Shown in pieces: positions 1-9,119 of a stretch of DNA of 64,000 bases. The notes under the pieces are model-generated. The model was not told where the DNA came from, did no database searches, and saw nothing but the letters and a program-made list of their open reading frames with translations. Position numbers and translations under genes: made by a program. The stretch comes from Paenibacillus caseinilyticus (GTDB lineage: Bacteria > Bacillota > Bacilli > Paenibacillales > NBRC-103111), in the NCBI RefSeq assembly GCF_027533645.1, contig NZ_JAQAGY010000005.1:248001-312000 (forward strand). The letters are read 5' to 3'. How positions within the stretch are numbered: the first letter of the stretch is position 1; each line of letters opens with the position of its first letter.

Positions 1-2
1 AC

Positions 3-845
3 ACCCTATTGGCCTACCGGGAGGCACTGAAGTCGGTCGACCTGCTCCTGCTGGATAATGTGCATGAGCTCGCCTGTATGGAGTCGGTCCAGGACCTCCT
101 CCTTGAGGTATTCGAGCACCTGCATGGGCAGCGCAAGCAGATCGTCCTCGCCTCGGGACAACCGCCCGAGCTCCTGGCGAAGCTGACGTCGAGGCTGCAG
201 TCCCGCTTCTCCTGGGGATTTACCTGCGATATGGCTTGCTTCGACCCAGCCGGGTTCATCCAGGATTACTGCCGGCATCATGGCCTCGAAGACCGTCGGG
301 AATGGCACAGTGCGGCTTTCCTGGAGAGAGCCGCCAACCCCGCGGAGATTATCGCGCGCATACGCAGCGGAACGGTTCTGCCGGGCGGGCAGTCTCATAT
401 GGGAGTGCCGGCGGAGGAGCGGGACAGCGGCTCGTTCCATGAGCAGGTGATGCAGCGGGTGAAGGGCCGGATCTCTCGGATCCAGTACGAGACCTGGTTC
501 AAGCCCTGCCGAATTACGAAGGAGGCGAATTGCATCCTGATCCAGTCTCCCAGCCGGTTCGCGGTCGAGTGGCTGGAGGACCGCTACAGCGAGCTGATCA
601 AGGAGACGATCCGTTCGATTGATGGCGGTGAGCTTCCGCTGTTCTTCGGGCTGCTTGCTCCGGGTGAGGAGCAGGGTACAGCGGAGAGAGGCTGCGTTGA
701 TCTGCCAGATGAAGAGGACGACGAAGAAGAGGGGCTGCTTGCTGCGCCGAACGATCTTCAGCGGCTGAAGGAGCTGATCTACGAGATGGTGCAGCAGCAG
801 AAGCGGACGAATCATTTGCTAGAGAAGGTTGTGGGGTTGTTGTAA
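3..845 (+). CDS. DnaA-like AAA+ protein with C-terminal DnaA domain-I-like region (5' end missing)
   Basis: The reading frame is open to the left edge, so the N-terminus lies outside the window. The visible part begins in a DnaA/Hda-type AAA+ core: a Walker B-like VDLLLLDNVHEL, then QIVLASGQPPELL and SRLQSRFSWG, which match the DnaA stretch around sensor 1 and box VII. About 60 residues later comes a segment (VMQRVKGRISRIQYETWF through VEWLEDRYSELIKE) that resembles DnaA domain I, normally found at the N-terminus. An acidic linker and a basic, coiled end follow; no DNA-binding domain IV is seen. So this is probably not the replication initiator but a paralogue with rearranged domains. A role in replication control is inference. 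It directly precedes the AT-rich dnd island. Confidence 0.7.
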   Translation, partial: TLLAYREALKSVDLLLLDNVHELACMESVQDLLLEVFEHLHGQRKQIVLASGQPPELLAKLTSRLQSRFSWGFTCDMACFDPAGFIQDYCRHHGLEDRREWHSAAFLERAANPAEIIARIRSGTVLPGGQSHMGVPAEERDSGSFHEQVMQRVKGRISRIQYETWFKPCRITKEANCILIQSPSRFAVEWLEDRYSELIKETIRSIDGGELPLFFGLLAPGEEQGTAERGCVDLPDEEDDEEEGLLAAPNDLQRLKELIYEMVQQQKRTNHLLEKVVGLL

Positions 846-887
846 GGGTTCCTACGATGAAAGAAAGTCACATAAATTCTATTTGTA

Positions 888-916
888 TTGAATCCGGAAT
901 TATCATAAAATAACAT
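888..916 (+). promoter_or_regulatory. candidate sigma-A promoter of the dnd operon
   Basis: TTGAAT (888-893) and TAACAT (911-916) are separated by 17 bp and sit 43 bp upstream of the chosen dndB start. This is the best promoter match in the short spacer between the DnaA-like gene and dndB. Confidence 0.5.
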
Positions 917-927
917 AGAGATATAAA

Positions 928-941
928 ACTACGTACGTAGT
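928..941. promoter_or_regulatory. 14-bp perfect palindrome, candidate operator of the dnd operon
   Basis: ACTACGTACGTAGT is a perfect inverted repeat. It lies just downstream of the -10 box, about where transcription would start, and directly upstream of the dndB ribosome site (AGGTGA, 945-950). A dimeric repressor bound here would block initiation. Which protein binds is unknown; no separate regulator gene is seen in the island. Confidence 0.45.
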
Positions 942-958
942 ATGAGGTGATTACAACC

Positions 959-2056
959 GTGGAAGCTACCTTTTCATATAGTTTTCCTGCTCTTAGAGGA
1001 ATACAGGCAGGTGGGGAATTTTATGTCGTGATGTGTCCGCTTAAACTTATACCTAAGATTTTTGTTTTTGATGAAGAAGAAATACCACCTGAGTATAGGG
1101 CGCAGAGGACTTTAAACCGCGCTAGAGTACCTGAGATAGCAAGTTACATATTGGATAATCCGAAGGATTATGTCTTCAGTTCATTAACCGCTTCTGTTGA
1201 TGGACATATGAAATTTCAACCCTATACTAACGACCCAGAATTTAATAGCTTGGGTCGTTTATCGATCTCTTTGGATGCTCGTCTACTGATTAATGATGGT
1301 CAGCACCGTCGCGCGGCCATTGAGGAGGCATTAAAAGTTTCTCCGGAATTAGGTCAAGAGAATATATCAGTTGTTTTCTTTAAGGATGATGGTTTGAAAA
1401 AATGCCAGCAAATTTTCGCTGATTTAAATAGACATGCCGTAAATACAACCTCATCATTAGGTATTTTGTATGAGCACAGAGACCAACTGGCAAACGCTAC
1501 AAAAGAAATTATTCAGCAACTACCTTTGCTTGAGCGCTATACGGATAAAGAGAAGCCATCATTATCGAAATTGTCTCCAAAGATATTCGTACTGAGTAAT
1601 ATTTTCAATACAAACAGTCGAATACTTAACAAAAAAAAGGGAGACTTTGTTTCTGAACTCGAGAAGGAGTTTTTGACTAGCTTTTGGGCGGAACTTTGCG
1701 ATTCGGTTGTAGAGTGGCAAGCTGTACTAAGAAAAGAATTATCACCTACCGAGCTTCGATCGAATTATATTAATGCCCATGGGGTATTTCTAGAAGCCAT
1801 TGGTTCGGTTGGCAACTATCTTTACAATAATCATCCTACGAATTGGTCTACTTATATTAAGCGTATTGCAACAATCGACTGGAGCCGAAGCAATTCGGAA
1901 TGGATGGGACGAGCCTTTGGGCATACAGGAAGAATCAATAAGAACAATGATACGATTAATTTAACTGCCAATATGATAAAAATGAAGCTCGGTATTCCCT
2001 TGACACATGTGGAAGAGCAGCAAGAAGAAAGATTAAGAGGGAGTGAAGCCGTGTGA
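959..2056 (+). CDS. dndB: DndB, DNA phosphorothioation regulatory protein
   Basis: DndB is the first protein of the phosphorothioation cluster. It is not required for sulfur insertion but influences modification frequency and, in characterised strains, expression of the cluster. The product (365 residues from GTG 959) has the family's DGQHR signature at about residues 113-117 (LLINDGQHRRAAIEEAL), followed by a FADLNRHAV segment typical of DGQHR proteins. GTG 959 is preferred over GTG 947 because AGGTGA lies 8 bp upstream of it. The stop overlaps the dndC start by 4 bp, so the two are translationally coupled. Base composition is clearly AT-richer than that of the left neighbour. Confidence 0.92.
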   Translation: MEATFSYSFPALRGIQAGGEFYVVMCPLKLIPKIFVFDEEEIPPEYRAQRTLNRARVPEIASYILDNPKDYVFSSLTASVDGHMKFQPYTNDPEFNSLGRLSISLDARLLINDGQHRRAAIEEALKVSPELGQENISVVFFKDDGLKKCQQIFADLNRHAVNTTSSLGILYEHRDQLANATKEIIQQLPLLERYTDKEKPSLSKLSPKIFVLSNIFNTNSRILNKKKGDFVSELEKEFLTSFWAELCDSVVEWQAVLRKELSPTELRSNYINAHGVFLEAIGSVGNYLYNNHPTNWSTYIKRIATIDWSRSNSEWMGRAFGHTGRINKNNDTINLTANMIKMKLGIPLTHVEEQQEERLRGSEAV

Positions 2057-3441
2057 TTATTGGTATGAAGAATAACACAATGATTGAAGAAACGATTTCT
2101 AAAATTCAGGGTGTCTATTTAAAGGATTCTTTGCCTTGGGTTGTAGGGTTTTCAGGTGGAAAGGATTCAACCGCTTTAACGCAGCTTATTTTTCAAGCTG
2201 TTTCGCGCTTACCAATAGAAAAGAGACATAAGAAAATCTACGTCATATCATCGGATACACTAGTAGAAACTCCCCTCATCATTTCATCGATCAACAAAGC
2301 GTTGATGAATATACAGGATAAGGCGTTAGAACTTGACCTGCCAATCGAGACACATAAGGTTAAGCCAGAAGTAGAGAACAGTTTTTGGTCGTCAATTATC
2401 GGCAAAGGCTACCCTTCACCTAGACAAAAATTTCGCTGGTGTACTGATCGCATGAAAATAGAACCGGCTAATCGGTTTATCCGTGATAAAGTAGATCAAT
2501 TTGGTGAAGTCGTTATGGTTCTGGGAGTACGGGAGGATGAAAGCGCCACCCGAGCACAAGTCATTAACTCACATAGCGTTGAAGGAAAAGAGCTAATGAG
2601 GCACTCAACACTATCCAACGCTTTTGTTTATGCTCCGATAAAACACTTTACGACGGATGATATATGGAAGTACTTAAGAGCGGAAGAGTCACCATGGGGG
2701 AGTGATAATCACGCACTGTATGCACTTTATCAGAATTCTTCTGGCGGGGAATGTCCATTAATTGTTGATAAGGATATAAAAGAAAGCGCCGGATCTTGCG
2801 GGAATAGCCGTTTTGGTTGCTGGACATGCACTGTCGTGAGTGAGGATAAAGCATTGCGAGGATTTATTGAAACAGGTGAAGAATGGCTTCGTCCTCTCCT
2901 TAAATTCCGCGACTGGTTGTCAAGCATCCGTGACAAAAGAGAATATCGTGAAGAGCATAGAATGGATGGCGGAGTTTATTTTGTTGGTCAAGGGGATGAG
3001 AAGGAACTTGGTCTTGGGCCATTCACTCTTGAGGCACGGCAGATGATATTAAGACAATTGCTTGAAACGCAACTGATCGTTCAAAATCCATATGACCCTG
3101 GTTACAAACTAATACATGAAGATGAATTAAAGCACATTCGAAGAGTGTGGAGAGTTGATGGCGACTGGATGGATATGCTTCCTCAAATTTATCGTGAAGT
3201 GACTGGCGAGGACTTGGATTGGGAATATGATGATCGTGCCATGTTTGAAGAAGATCAAATAACTGATTTGGAGCTTTTATGTGAGAAGAATAATGTAAGT
3301 ATGAAATTATTTAAGAAGCTCATAACAGCTGAAAAGAATTTCAGCGGCTACAGGGTAAGACGTGGAATCATACAAGAATTCAATAAAATCCTTAACCAGG
3401 ACTGGTTACACTATGGGAAGGTAGAAGGGTATAAGGAATGA
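2053..3441 (+). CDS. dndC: DndC, phosphorothioation sulfurtransferase (PAPS-reductase-like)
   Basis: DndC is an ATP-pyrophosphatase and iron-sulfur protein thought to activate the DNA backbone and pass sulfur from the desulfurase to DNA. The 462-residue product carries the PP-loop SGGKDS at residues 34-39. Further on are FRWCTDRMKI and a cysteine-rich stretch (GECPL, then GSCGNSRFGCWTC) that can supply Fe-S ligands, as in other DndC proteins. Translation probably starts at GTG 2053, with a GAGGGAG-type site upstream; ATG 2065 is an alternative. It overlaps dndB by 4 bp and dndD by 4 bp, which points to one polycistronic message and a joint complex. Confidence 0.95.
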   Translation: MIIGMKNNTMIEETISKIQGVYLKDSLPWVVGFSGGKDSTALTQLIFQAVSRLPIEKRHKKIYVISSDTLVETPLIISSINKALMNIQDKALELDLPIETHKVKPEVENSFWSSIIGKGYPSPRQKFRWCTDRMKIEPANRFIRDKVDQFGEVVMVLGVREDESATRAQVINSHSVEGKELMRHSTLSNAFVYAPIKHFTTDDIWKYLRAEESPWGSDNHALYALYQNSSGGECPLIVDKDIKESAGSCGNSRFGCWTCTVVSEDKALRGFIETGEEWLRPLLKFRDWLSSIRDKREYREEHRMDGGVYFVGQGDEKELGLGPFTLEARQMILRQLLETQLIVQNPYDPGYKLIHEDELKHIRRVWRVDGDWMDMLPQIYREVTGEDLDWEYDDRAMFEEDQITDLELLCEKNNVSMKLFKKLITAEKNFSGYRVRRGIIQEFNKILNQDWLHYGKVEGYKE

Positions 3442-5420
3442 AATTCAATCGGCTAGTACTAAAAAACTTTGGTGCCTTTTATGGTAATAATGAATTCGAC
3501 TTAACTACTTTGAATAAAAACCAAAATGTTGTTCTCTTTGGAGGTAAGAATGGCTCGGGAAAGACAACGATTCTAGATTCTTTACGGATTGTATTGTTTG
3601 GGGCTTTTGCATTCGGTTTAAAAACCGATTCAGCTATTTACTTTGACAAAATTGATGCCAAGCTTAATTCGAAAGCTAAGAAAGATCATCAAGGTTTTTT
3701 TCAAATCATTCTTGAACTTGAGATGGTAGAAAACCTGAAACGGAATCAGTATACCTTAAATCGTGGTTGGTCTAGACAAAGAACAGCAATAAAGGAGTCC
3801 TTTGTTGTTTTTAAGAATGGGCGGCAATTAGAGGAGAAAGAGGTTGAACTATTTCAAACAAAACTAAGAGATGAAACACCTCCTCAGTTGTTGGAATTTT
3901 GTCTGTTTGATGGAGAGAAGATAGCACAAGTTATTTCCAAAGAAACACTCTCTTCTTACTTAAGTCAAACTGCAAAAGTAATGTTCAACTTAGATTTGTT
4001 TGAGAGTCTTGAAACAGATATTGAAACTTACCTAAAACAAGAAAAGGTGTATACTACACTCTCACAGGATGAACAGTCACTGCTTGAATTAGAGCAAGAG
4101 AAAAATATTTTATCTAATAAAAAAGAAGAAACGATAGATGAACTTGATTCATTAGAGAAGCTCCTGGACGAGAAGAATTCACAATACAGCGATCTAAATA
4201 GACAGTTTCATGTTAACGGTGGTCTCGAAAAGAAAGAACGCGATGCGCTAGTTAAAAAAATGAGTGACATCGATCATCGAAGACTTACCATGATGGATCG
4301 AAATCGGGAGATTCTTACTTCATTATTTCCATTTGTGTTAGCTCGAGATTTAATCCGTTCTGCCGCAGAACAAATGGACCGAGAAGCCAAAGCTGACTTG
4401 AAAAATGAATTTGTTAAAACCGTATCGTTGGAGACTTTTAATGAAATTCTTAATCCTGTAAGTAAACAAGCTAACATAACCAATGAGTTGTATAAGAAGA
4501 TTACCGATTTATTATCACAAGACGATACTCAACCAATTCATAAAGCATCCGCTGTTCAAAGAGCAGAAATACTAAACTTTTATAAGCAAGTTAGAGATTT
4601 TGTACCCCTAAGTGTACTTAATGATTTTAAACAGAATACACAACTAATTAAAGAAGTTCAAAAGATACGAAAACAAATTGAAGAAAATGACGCATCAAGC
4701 GACCTAAAAGACTTGTTAGAAAAATTGCATGCTATTCAAAATGAGATAACGTCAACTCAGTTCAGAAAAGAACAGATGATAGTGCTTCTTAATGATTTAA
4801 CAGAACAGATTGTGCAAAAAGATCAGCAGTATCAATCATTAAAAACAAAAGTAATGTCATCCAAGAAGATGGGACATGTATTCGAGATTGCAAATAAAGT
4901 TTCTGAAGTAAGCCGGCTTTTCCGGGATCTACAATTGAAAAAAAAGCTTCAGCAAGTCGAACTTGAAGCAGTGAGAATGTTACAAATCGTTTATCGAAAA
5001 GAGTTATTTGTGACGCGTGTAAAGATCAATCCAGAGACATTCCAACTTAAAATTTTTGACGCTAATCAAGAGGAAATCAATATTGACATTTTATCAGCCG
5101 GCGAAAAGCAGATCTTGCTATTGGCGACAGTCTGGGCAATGGCAATGTGTTCAAAACGGCGTCTTCCTTTTGTCTTTGATACACTCCTAGGCAGACTTGA
5201 TCAAACTCACAAAAAAGCTATACTTGAGCAATTCATTCCGCGATGCGGTGAGCAAGTCATTATACTTTCAACGGACTCTGAGATCAGCCCTGAGCAATAC
5301 TCTGAGTTTAAATCTAATGTTGCTCATACGTATACAATTGACTTTGATTCAGAAAACCTTAGAGTAAACAAATCAACCAATTACTTTGGCATGGAGAATA
5401 ATTATGAACTTTCGTCTTAA
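3438..5420 (+). CDS. dndD: DndD, SMC-like ATPase of the phosphorothioation system
   Basis: DndD is an ABC/SMC-type ATPase that acts with DndC and DndE, probably opening or scanning DNA during modification. The 660-residue protein has a Walker A GGKNGSGKT at residues 35-43, a long charged coiled-coil middle, and a C-terminal ABC half with LSAGEKQ (about 552-558) and Walker B PFVFDTLLGRLD. This split head with a coiled-coil insert is the Rad50/SMC layout. ATG 3438 overlaps the end of dndC. The coding sequence is strongly AT-rich, like the rest of the island. Confidence 0.94.
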   Translation: MKFNRLVLKNFGAFYGNNEFDLTTLNKNQNVVLFGGKNGSGKTTILDSLRIVLFGAFAFGLKTDSAIYFDKIDAKLNSKAKKDHQGFFQIILELEMVENLKRNQYTLNRGWSRQRTAIKESFVVFKNGRQLEEKEVELFQTKLRDETPPQLLEFCLFDGEKIAQVISKETLSSYLSQTAKVMFNLDLFESLETDIETYLKQEKVYTTLSQDEQSLLELEQEKNILSNKKEETIDELDSLEKLLDEKNSQYSDLNRQFHVNGGLEKKERDALVKKMSDIDHRRLTMMDRNREILTSLFPFVLARDLIRSAAEQMDREAKADLKNEFVKTVSLETFNEILNPVSKQANITNELYKKITDLLSQDDTQPIHKASAVQRAEILNFYKQVRDFVPLSVLNDFKQNTQLIKEVQKIRKQIEENDASSDLKDLLEKLHAIQNEITSTQFRKEQMIVLLNDLTEQIVQKDQQYQSLKTKVMSSKKMGHVFEIANKVSEVSRLFRDLQLKKKLQQVELEAVRMLQIVYRKELFVTRVKINPETFQLKIFDANQEEINIDILSAGEKQILLLATVWAMAMCSKRRLPFVFDTLLGRLDQTHKKAILEQFIPRCGEQVIILSTDSEISPEQYSEFKSNVAHTYTIDFDSENLRVNKSTNYFGMENNYELSS

Positions 5421-5805
5421 AACATCAAAAGCAACGGCAGAAAGATTAAAGTTTTTGCAGGATTCTACAAGATTGACTCCTAACATCATTGCTAGGTATG
5501 CAGTTATTCTTTCGTTAAAGGAACGGCAGCCAATCTTGAAGACAGTCAAAGACGTAAGCGGGACGGACTTCCTCCGAAATGTATTGACTGGACCTTATGA
5601 TTATTTATTTAAGGTACTCATTGCTCAACATGAGAATAGAGAGATAACGGATGAGGAATATTTCCCTGGCTTATTTAACAATCATTTAGAGCGGGGCTGT
5701 ATTTTATTGCAGAATGAATATAATTATGCTGGGAACTATGAGAAGTTGATCACAAACTTAATCTTTAAAGTTCCAGAGGTGGAGAATAATGATATACCTG
5801 GATAA
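5404..5805 (+). CDS. dndE: DndE, small DNA-binding phosphorothioation protein
   Basis: DndE is the small subunit of the DndCDE core and binds nicked double-stranded DNA in the characterised protein. The N-terminus MNFRLKTSKATAERLKFLQ followed by STRLTPNIIARYAVILSL matches the DndE helix pattern. ATG 5404 gives 133 residues and has GGAG 7 bp upstream; an in-frame TTG at 5386 is less likely. It overlaps dndD by 17 bp and the following desulfurase gene by 17 bp, so all five genes form one operon. Confidence 0.9.
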   Translation: MNFRLKTSKATAERLKFLQDSTRLTPNIIARYAVILSLKERQPILKTVKDVSGTDFLRNVLTGPYDYLFKVLIAQHENREITDEEYFPGLFNNHLERGCILLQNEYNYAGNYEKLITNLIFKVPEVENNDIPG

Positions 5806-6922
5806 CAGCGCAACTACCAGGGTCCATCCTGAGGTCTTAGAAGCCATGCTACCTTATTTGCAAGAAGAGTATGGAAATCCATCGAGTAAGCACTATACCT
5901 TGGCTCAGAACGTTAAGAAGGCAACAGAAGAAGCTAGATACTATATTTCACAGCTCATTGGATGTAACCCCGATGAAGTAATTTTTACTAGCGGCTCGAC
6001 CGAAAGTAACAATATGATTTTAAAAGGTGTTCTGGATATTTATGATCCACTAGATCGTCACTTGGTAGTCTCCAAAACTGAGCATTCCTCAGTAATAGAA
6101 ACAGCAAAGTTCTTGGAAAGTAAAAGGGTTCTTGTAACTTATTTAAATGTTGATAAGTACGGGAGAGTAGACAATGAGGAACTCGAGGTTGTAATAAAGA
6201 ATTTACAAAAGGGATCGCTTGTAAGTATTATTTGGGGAAATAATGAGACAGGCTCTTTAAACAATATAGGATCTATAGCAGAACTTTGTAAGATATATAA
6301 TGTCCTCTTTCATACGGACGCAACGCAGGTACTTGGAAAGATTGATGTGAGAAATAGTATGGAAGGCATTCGCTTTCTTTCTTGTTCTGCTCATAAACTA
6401 CATGGTCCAAAAGGAATTGGTGCGTGTATTATTAAAAAAGACCACCTTGGGGTCAAAACGCATGTAACACCACTGATTCATGGTGGTGGACAGGAGTTTG
6501 ATTACCGCAGTGGGACACTAAGTACTCACAATATTATAGGTTTTGGTAAGGCAGCTGAAATAGCACTGCGTGAGATCAACGAGACGCAACAGATTCTTAA
6601 ACAACTTGAATCTCATTTAGTTACGCGGCTTAATGAATACTTTAGTGAGATTTTATCATTTAATAATGACGTTGGTAATAAAATACCCGGCATTATAAAT
6701 GTAAAGTTTACAGGAGTAGACAATGAATTTCTCATTAAAGAATTAGGAGATCGAGTTGCCCTTGCTAGCGGTTCGGCCTGTAGTTCAACAAAGCCATCTC
6801 ACGTCTTGGCGAGTATGGGATTAAGTTTAGAACAGATTCGATCTTCAGTGCGCATTTCTTTATCAAAATATAATACCATTGAAGAAATTGATTTATTCTG
6901 TAAGATGTTAGCTGGCGATTGA
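5789..6922 (+). CDS. dndA: cysteine desulfurase serving DNA phosphorothioation (DndA role)
   Basis: This PLP enzyme takes sulfur from L-cysteine as a protein persulfide and hands it to DndC. The 377-residue sequence is of NifS/IscS type: it opens with MIYLDNSATT, has the PLP lysine in SAHKLHGPKG (K203) and the persulfide cysteine in SGSACSS (C331). It lies last in the operon, overlapping dndE, whereas in Streptomyces dndA is divergent and some bacteria use a housekeeping IscS instead. A GGAG ribosome site lies upstream. A housekeeping role cannot be excluded by sequence, but position and AT-rich composition tie it to the dnd genes. Confidence 0.88.
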   Translation: MIYLDNSATTRVHPEVLEAMLPYLQEEYGNPSSKHYTLAQNVKKATEEARYYISQLIGCNPDEVIFTSGSTESNNMILKGVLDIYDPLDRHLVVSKTEHSSVIETAKFLESKRVLVTYLNVDKYGRVDNEELEVVIKNLQKGSLVSIIWGNNETGSLNNIGSIAELCKIYNVLFHTDATQVLGKIDVRNSMEGIRFLSCSAHKLHGPKGIGACIIKKDHLGVKTHVTPLIHGGGQEFDYRSGTLSTHNIIGFGKAAEIALREINETQQILKQLESHLVTRLNEYFSEILSFNNDVGNKIPGIINVKFTGVDNEFLIKELGDRVALASGSACSSTKPSHVLASMGLSLEQIRSSVRISLSKYNTIEEIDLFCKMLAGD

Positions 6923-7032
6923 ACCTGTACCATCCAATAATTTTTTATGATGATTGTTCGTATTGGCCGCTAATCTGATCTTTAATGTGCAGGGCTATCG
7001 TTTAAACCTGTATCCATCATTTTGTTTTCGGC

Positions 7033-7061
7033 TTCCACCTGATTAATAGGTGGGGCCTTTT
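7033..7061 (+). terminator. candidate terminator of the dnd operon
   Basis: CCACCT (7035-7040) pairs with AGGTGG (7048-7053) across a 7-nt loop, with two G-U pairs extending the stem. GGCC and a run of four T follow. It lies about 110 bp after the desulfurase stop. Confidence 0.45.
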
Positions 7062-7136
7062 CGATGTTCAGCTTGCTTGCAGATAGATTCAGATTGACCA
7101 AATAATAATATTACTATTTAAAATTTGCATTTCCAC

Positions 7137-7166
7137 TTGTCTATAAACAAAGTACAATATAGACAA
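7137..7166. promoter_or_regulatory. inverted repeat upstream of dptF, candidate operator
   Basis: TTGTCTATA (7137-7145) is repeated in inverted orientation as TATAGACAA (7158-7166), with a 12-bp AT-rich spacer. It ends 10 bp before the -35 of the dptF promoter candidate. The spacing of one to two helical turns fits a dimeric regulator. Confidence 0.4.
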
Positions 7167-7176
7167 ATTTAAATTA

Positions 7177-7204
7177 TTGTTTACCAGTGTCGATATATTA
7201 TAAT
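7177..7204 (+). promoter_or_regulatory. candidate promoter of dptFGH
   Basis: TTGTTT (7177-7182) and TATAAT (7199-7204) are 16 bp apart. The -10 box is a perfect consensus. It lies about 108 bp before the dptF start. Confidence 0.5.
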
Positions 7205-7312
7205 AGGTTCTTTTTATTGTAGCTTAATTGAATATCAAATTTAGTGTAGGAAAGTAACGGGAACTAAGGATAACAATAATGCATTGAAAAAGGGGTTCAT
7301 GGAGGCTATATG

Positions 7313-9115
7313 ATGACACAGCAACCTCAACATTTTATCAATATCATAAGTAAATGTAAGCAATCATCTAAAGAAGCTGTCGAGAATCTGGAAGATTTTA
7401 GCGTATTCAAACGATATATGCACATTCAGCGGCCAGTTGAAGTTGAGCTGGAGCAGCATATTAATGAGGCTCATATCTCGCCAGAAGCTCGCCTAATTCT
7501 GGTTTGTGGCGGAGTAGGCGACGGGAAATCACATATTCTTTCTTACTTAAAAAACAAATATCCATTCTTGAATGATAAGTCACTCTTTTATCTTCATAAT
7601 GACGCCACCGAAAGTTTCTCGCCTACAAAGACTTCAATTGAGACATTAGCTACGGTACTTAAACCTTTTTCTGATGAGGGGTTAGAAGCTGGTGGAACAC
7701 TGAATATCGTACTTGCCATCAACTTGGGAGCTTTAAATAACTTCGTAGATTCCCAAGAAGGGAATGCTTTTTCCAGATTGAAAGCATATGTATCCCAAAA
7801 GAAGATTCTCGAGTCCGTGATCGCGGATGAAGCCAGTCCGGACGACCATATCTTTACGTATGTCAACTTTAGTGATTATCATATGTTTGAGCTTACGGAG
7901 AATGGTCCAAAGTCCGATTACATCAAAGGGATTTTTCAAAAAATTACGCAGAAAACAGACGATAATCCATTCTATCTAGCCTATTTGACAGATTATGAAG
8001 AAAATCAAGAAATTGCAATTAAAAATCCAATCATCCAAAATTACGAGCTGTTGCAACAAGAAGATGTGCAGAATAAAGTCATCTCGCTTTTGATCCAGGT
8101 GATGGTGAAGGAAAAGCTGATCATTTCCACCCGTGCATTGTTAGATTTTTTATATAACTTACTGGTACCTTCCGTCATGGAAAACATGAGCCATAAGCGT
8201 ATTTGCGAGTTTGTAGGTGAACTTCAGTTTACAGACTATGTGGCTTGCCTTCTTCCTTTTCAATTATTTGAGAAGATCGATGCTTCTGTCATAAATCAAG
8301 CGATGGACCGGATCAAACCAACCCGGACTCGGACTGAGCAGCTTGACCAGTATCTAATTGAGTTTAAGTCGCTCCAAGAGGGAACTGAATTATTCGCCAA
8401 TTATATCAATCTCGATTGTCTTTCTTATTTCTCAAAGTCCCTTTATCAAAATTCCCCGTGGCAGAACATGGATGTTAAGAATCAAGGCTATAAACAGCGG
8501 CTAATTAAATTATTTGTGTATTTATATTACTTTATTCCGAAAGAAGAACATTATTCGTTTGTAGATGAGACGTATGAGCAGTTTATGATGTATCTTTACT
8601 ACTGGAATAAACGAGATATTAGTAAGTTAGCTAAACTGTACAAAGATGATGTTCGAGACGCAATTTATAAATGGAATGGAGAGGCAAATGGCGATCTTCT
8701 TTATGTTCAAGTAGGTCAGCCACAGACACAATATTTTGCGCTTCAGAAGTTGGAGATTGAGCCCCATATCAATCGAGCCAAATCATTAACTGAGACACAG
8801 TTGATCAAATTTTTGACGATGATGACGATTCAGTTCAAAACTAAAAATGTGACTTATTCCAGTGAGGCTGCAATCCCTATAATCGATATCGACTTCTCTC
8901 TATATGCGCTGTTGATTAGGATAAAAAACGGATATCGGCCGAATAAGAAGGATAAGTTTCAGTATATCAAGTTTGTCGAATTTATTGATAAGCTAAACAA
9001 TTCGGGAAGCCCAAAGAATGAGCTGATTTTTGAGAGTAAGCAATTCGGAAAATCCACTCGCTATCGATTGCAATACGATGATACCTTTGATCAATATTCG
9101 TTTATGGAGATGTGA
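7313..9115 (+). CDS. dptF: DptF, phosphorothioation-dependent restriction protein
   Basis: DptF is one of three proteins that damage DNA lacking phosphorothioate when the Dnd system is present. The 600-residue product starts with a P-loop domain; Walker A is GGVGDGKSH at about residues 66-74. The rest is a long helical region without other motifs I can name. GGAGG at 7301-7305 lies 7 bp from ATG 7313 and 4 bp from ATG 7310, so the later ATG is preferred. It heads a separate transcription unit with dptG and dptH. Confidence 0.9.
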   Translation: MTQQPQHFINIISKCKQSSKEAVENLEDFSVFKRYMHIQRPVEVELEQHINEAHISPEARLILVCGGVGDGKSHILSYLKNKYPFLNDKSLFYLHNDATESFSPTKTSIETLATVLKPFSDEGLEAGGTLNIVLAINLGALNNFVDSQEGNAFSRLKAYVSQKKILESVIADEASPDDHIFTYVNFSDYHMFELTENGPKSDYIKGIFQKITQKTDDNPFYLAYLTDYEENQEIAIKNPIIQNYELLQQEDVQNKVISLLIQVMVKEKLIISTRALLDFLYNLLVPSVMENMSHKRICEFVGELQFTDYVACLLPFQLFEKIDASVINQAMDRIKPTRTRTEQLDQYLIEFKSLQEGTELFANYINLDCLSYFSKSLYQNSPWQNMDVKNQGYKQRLIKLFVYLYYFIPKEEHYSFVDETYEQFMMYLYYWNKRDISKLAKLYKDDVRDAIYKWNGEANGDLLYVQVGQPQTQYFALQKLEIEPHINRAKSLTETQLIKFLTMMTIQFKTKNVTYSSEAAIPIIDIDFSLYALLIRIKNGYRPNKKDKFQYIKFVEFIDKLNNSGSPKNELIFESKQFGKSTRYRLQYDDTFDQYSFMEM

Positions 9116-9119
9116 AATC

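Larger units (their letters stand above)
6923..7309 (+). other. 387-bp spacer between the modification and restriction halves
   Basis: The stretch is AT-rich and shows no convincing gene. It holds a terminator-like hairpin (7033-7061), a 30-bp inverted repeat (7137-7166) and a promoter candidate (7177-7204) for dptF, listed separately. The dpt genes can therefore be transcribed separately from the dnd genes. Confidence 0.6.
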
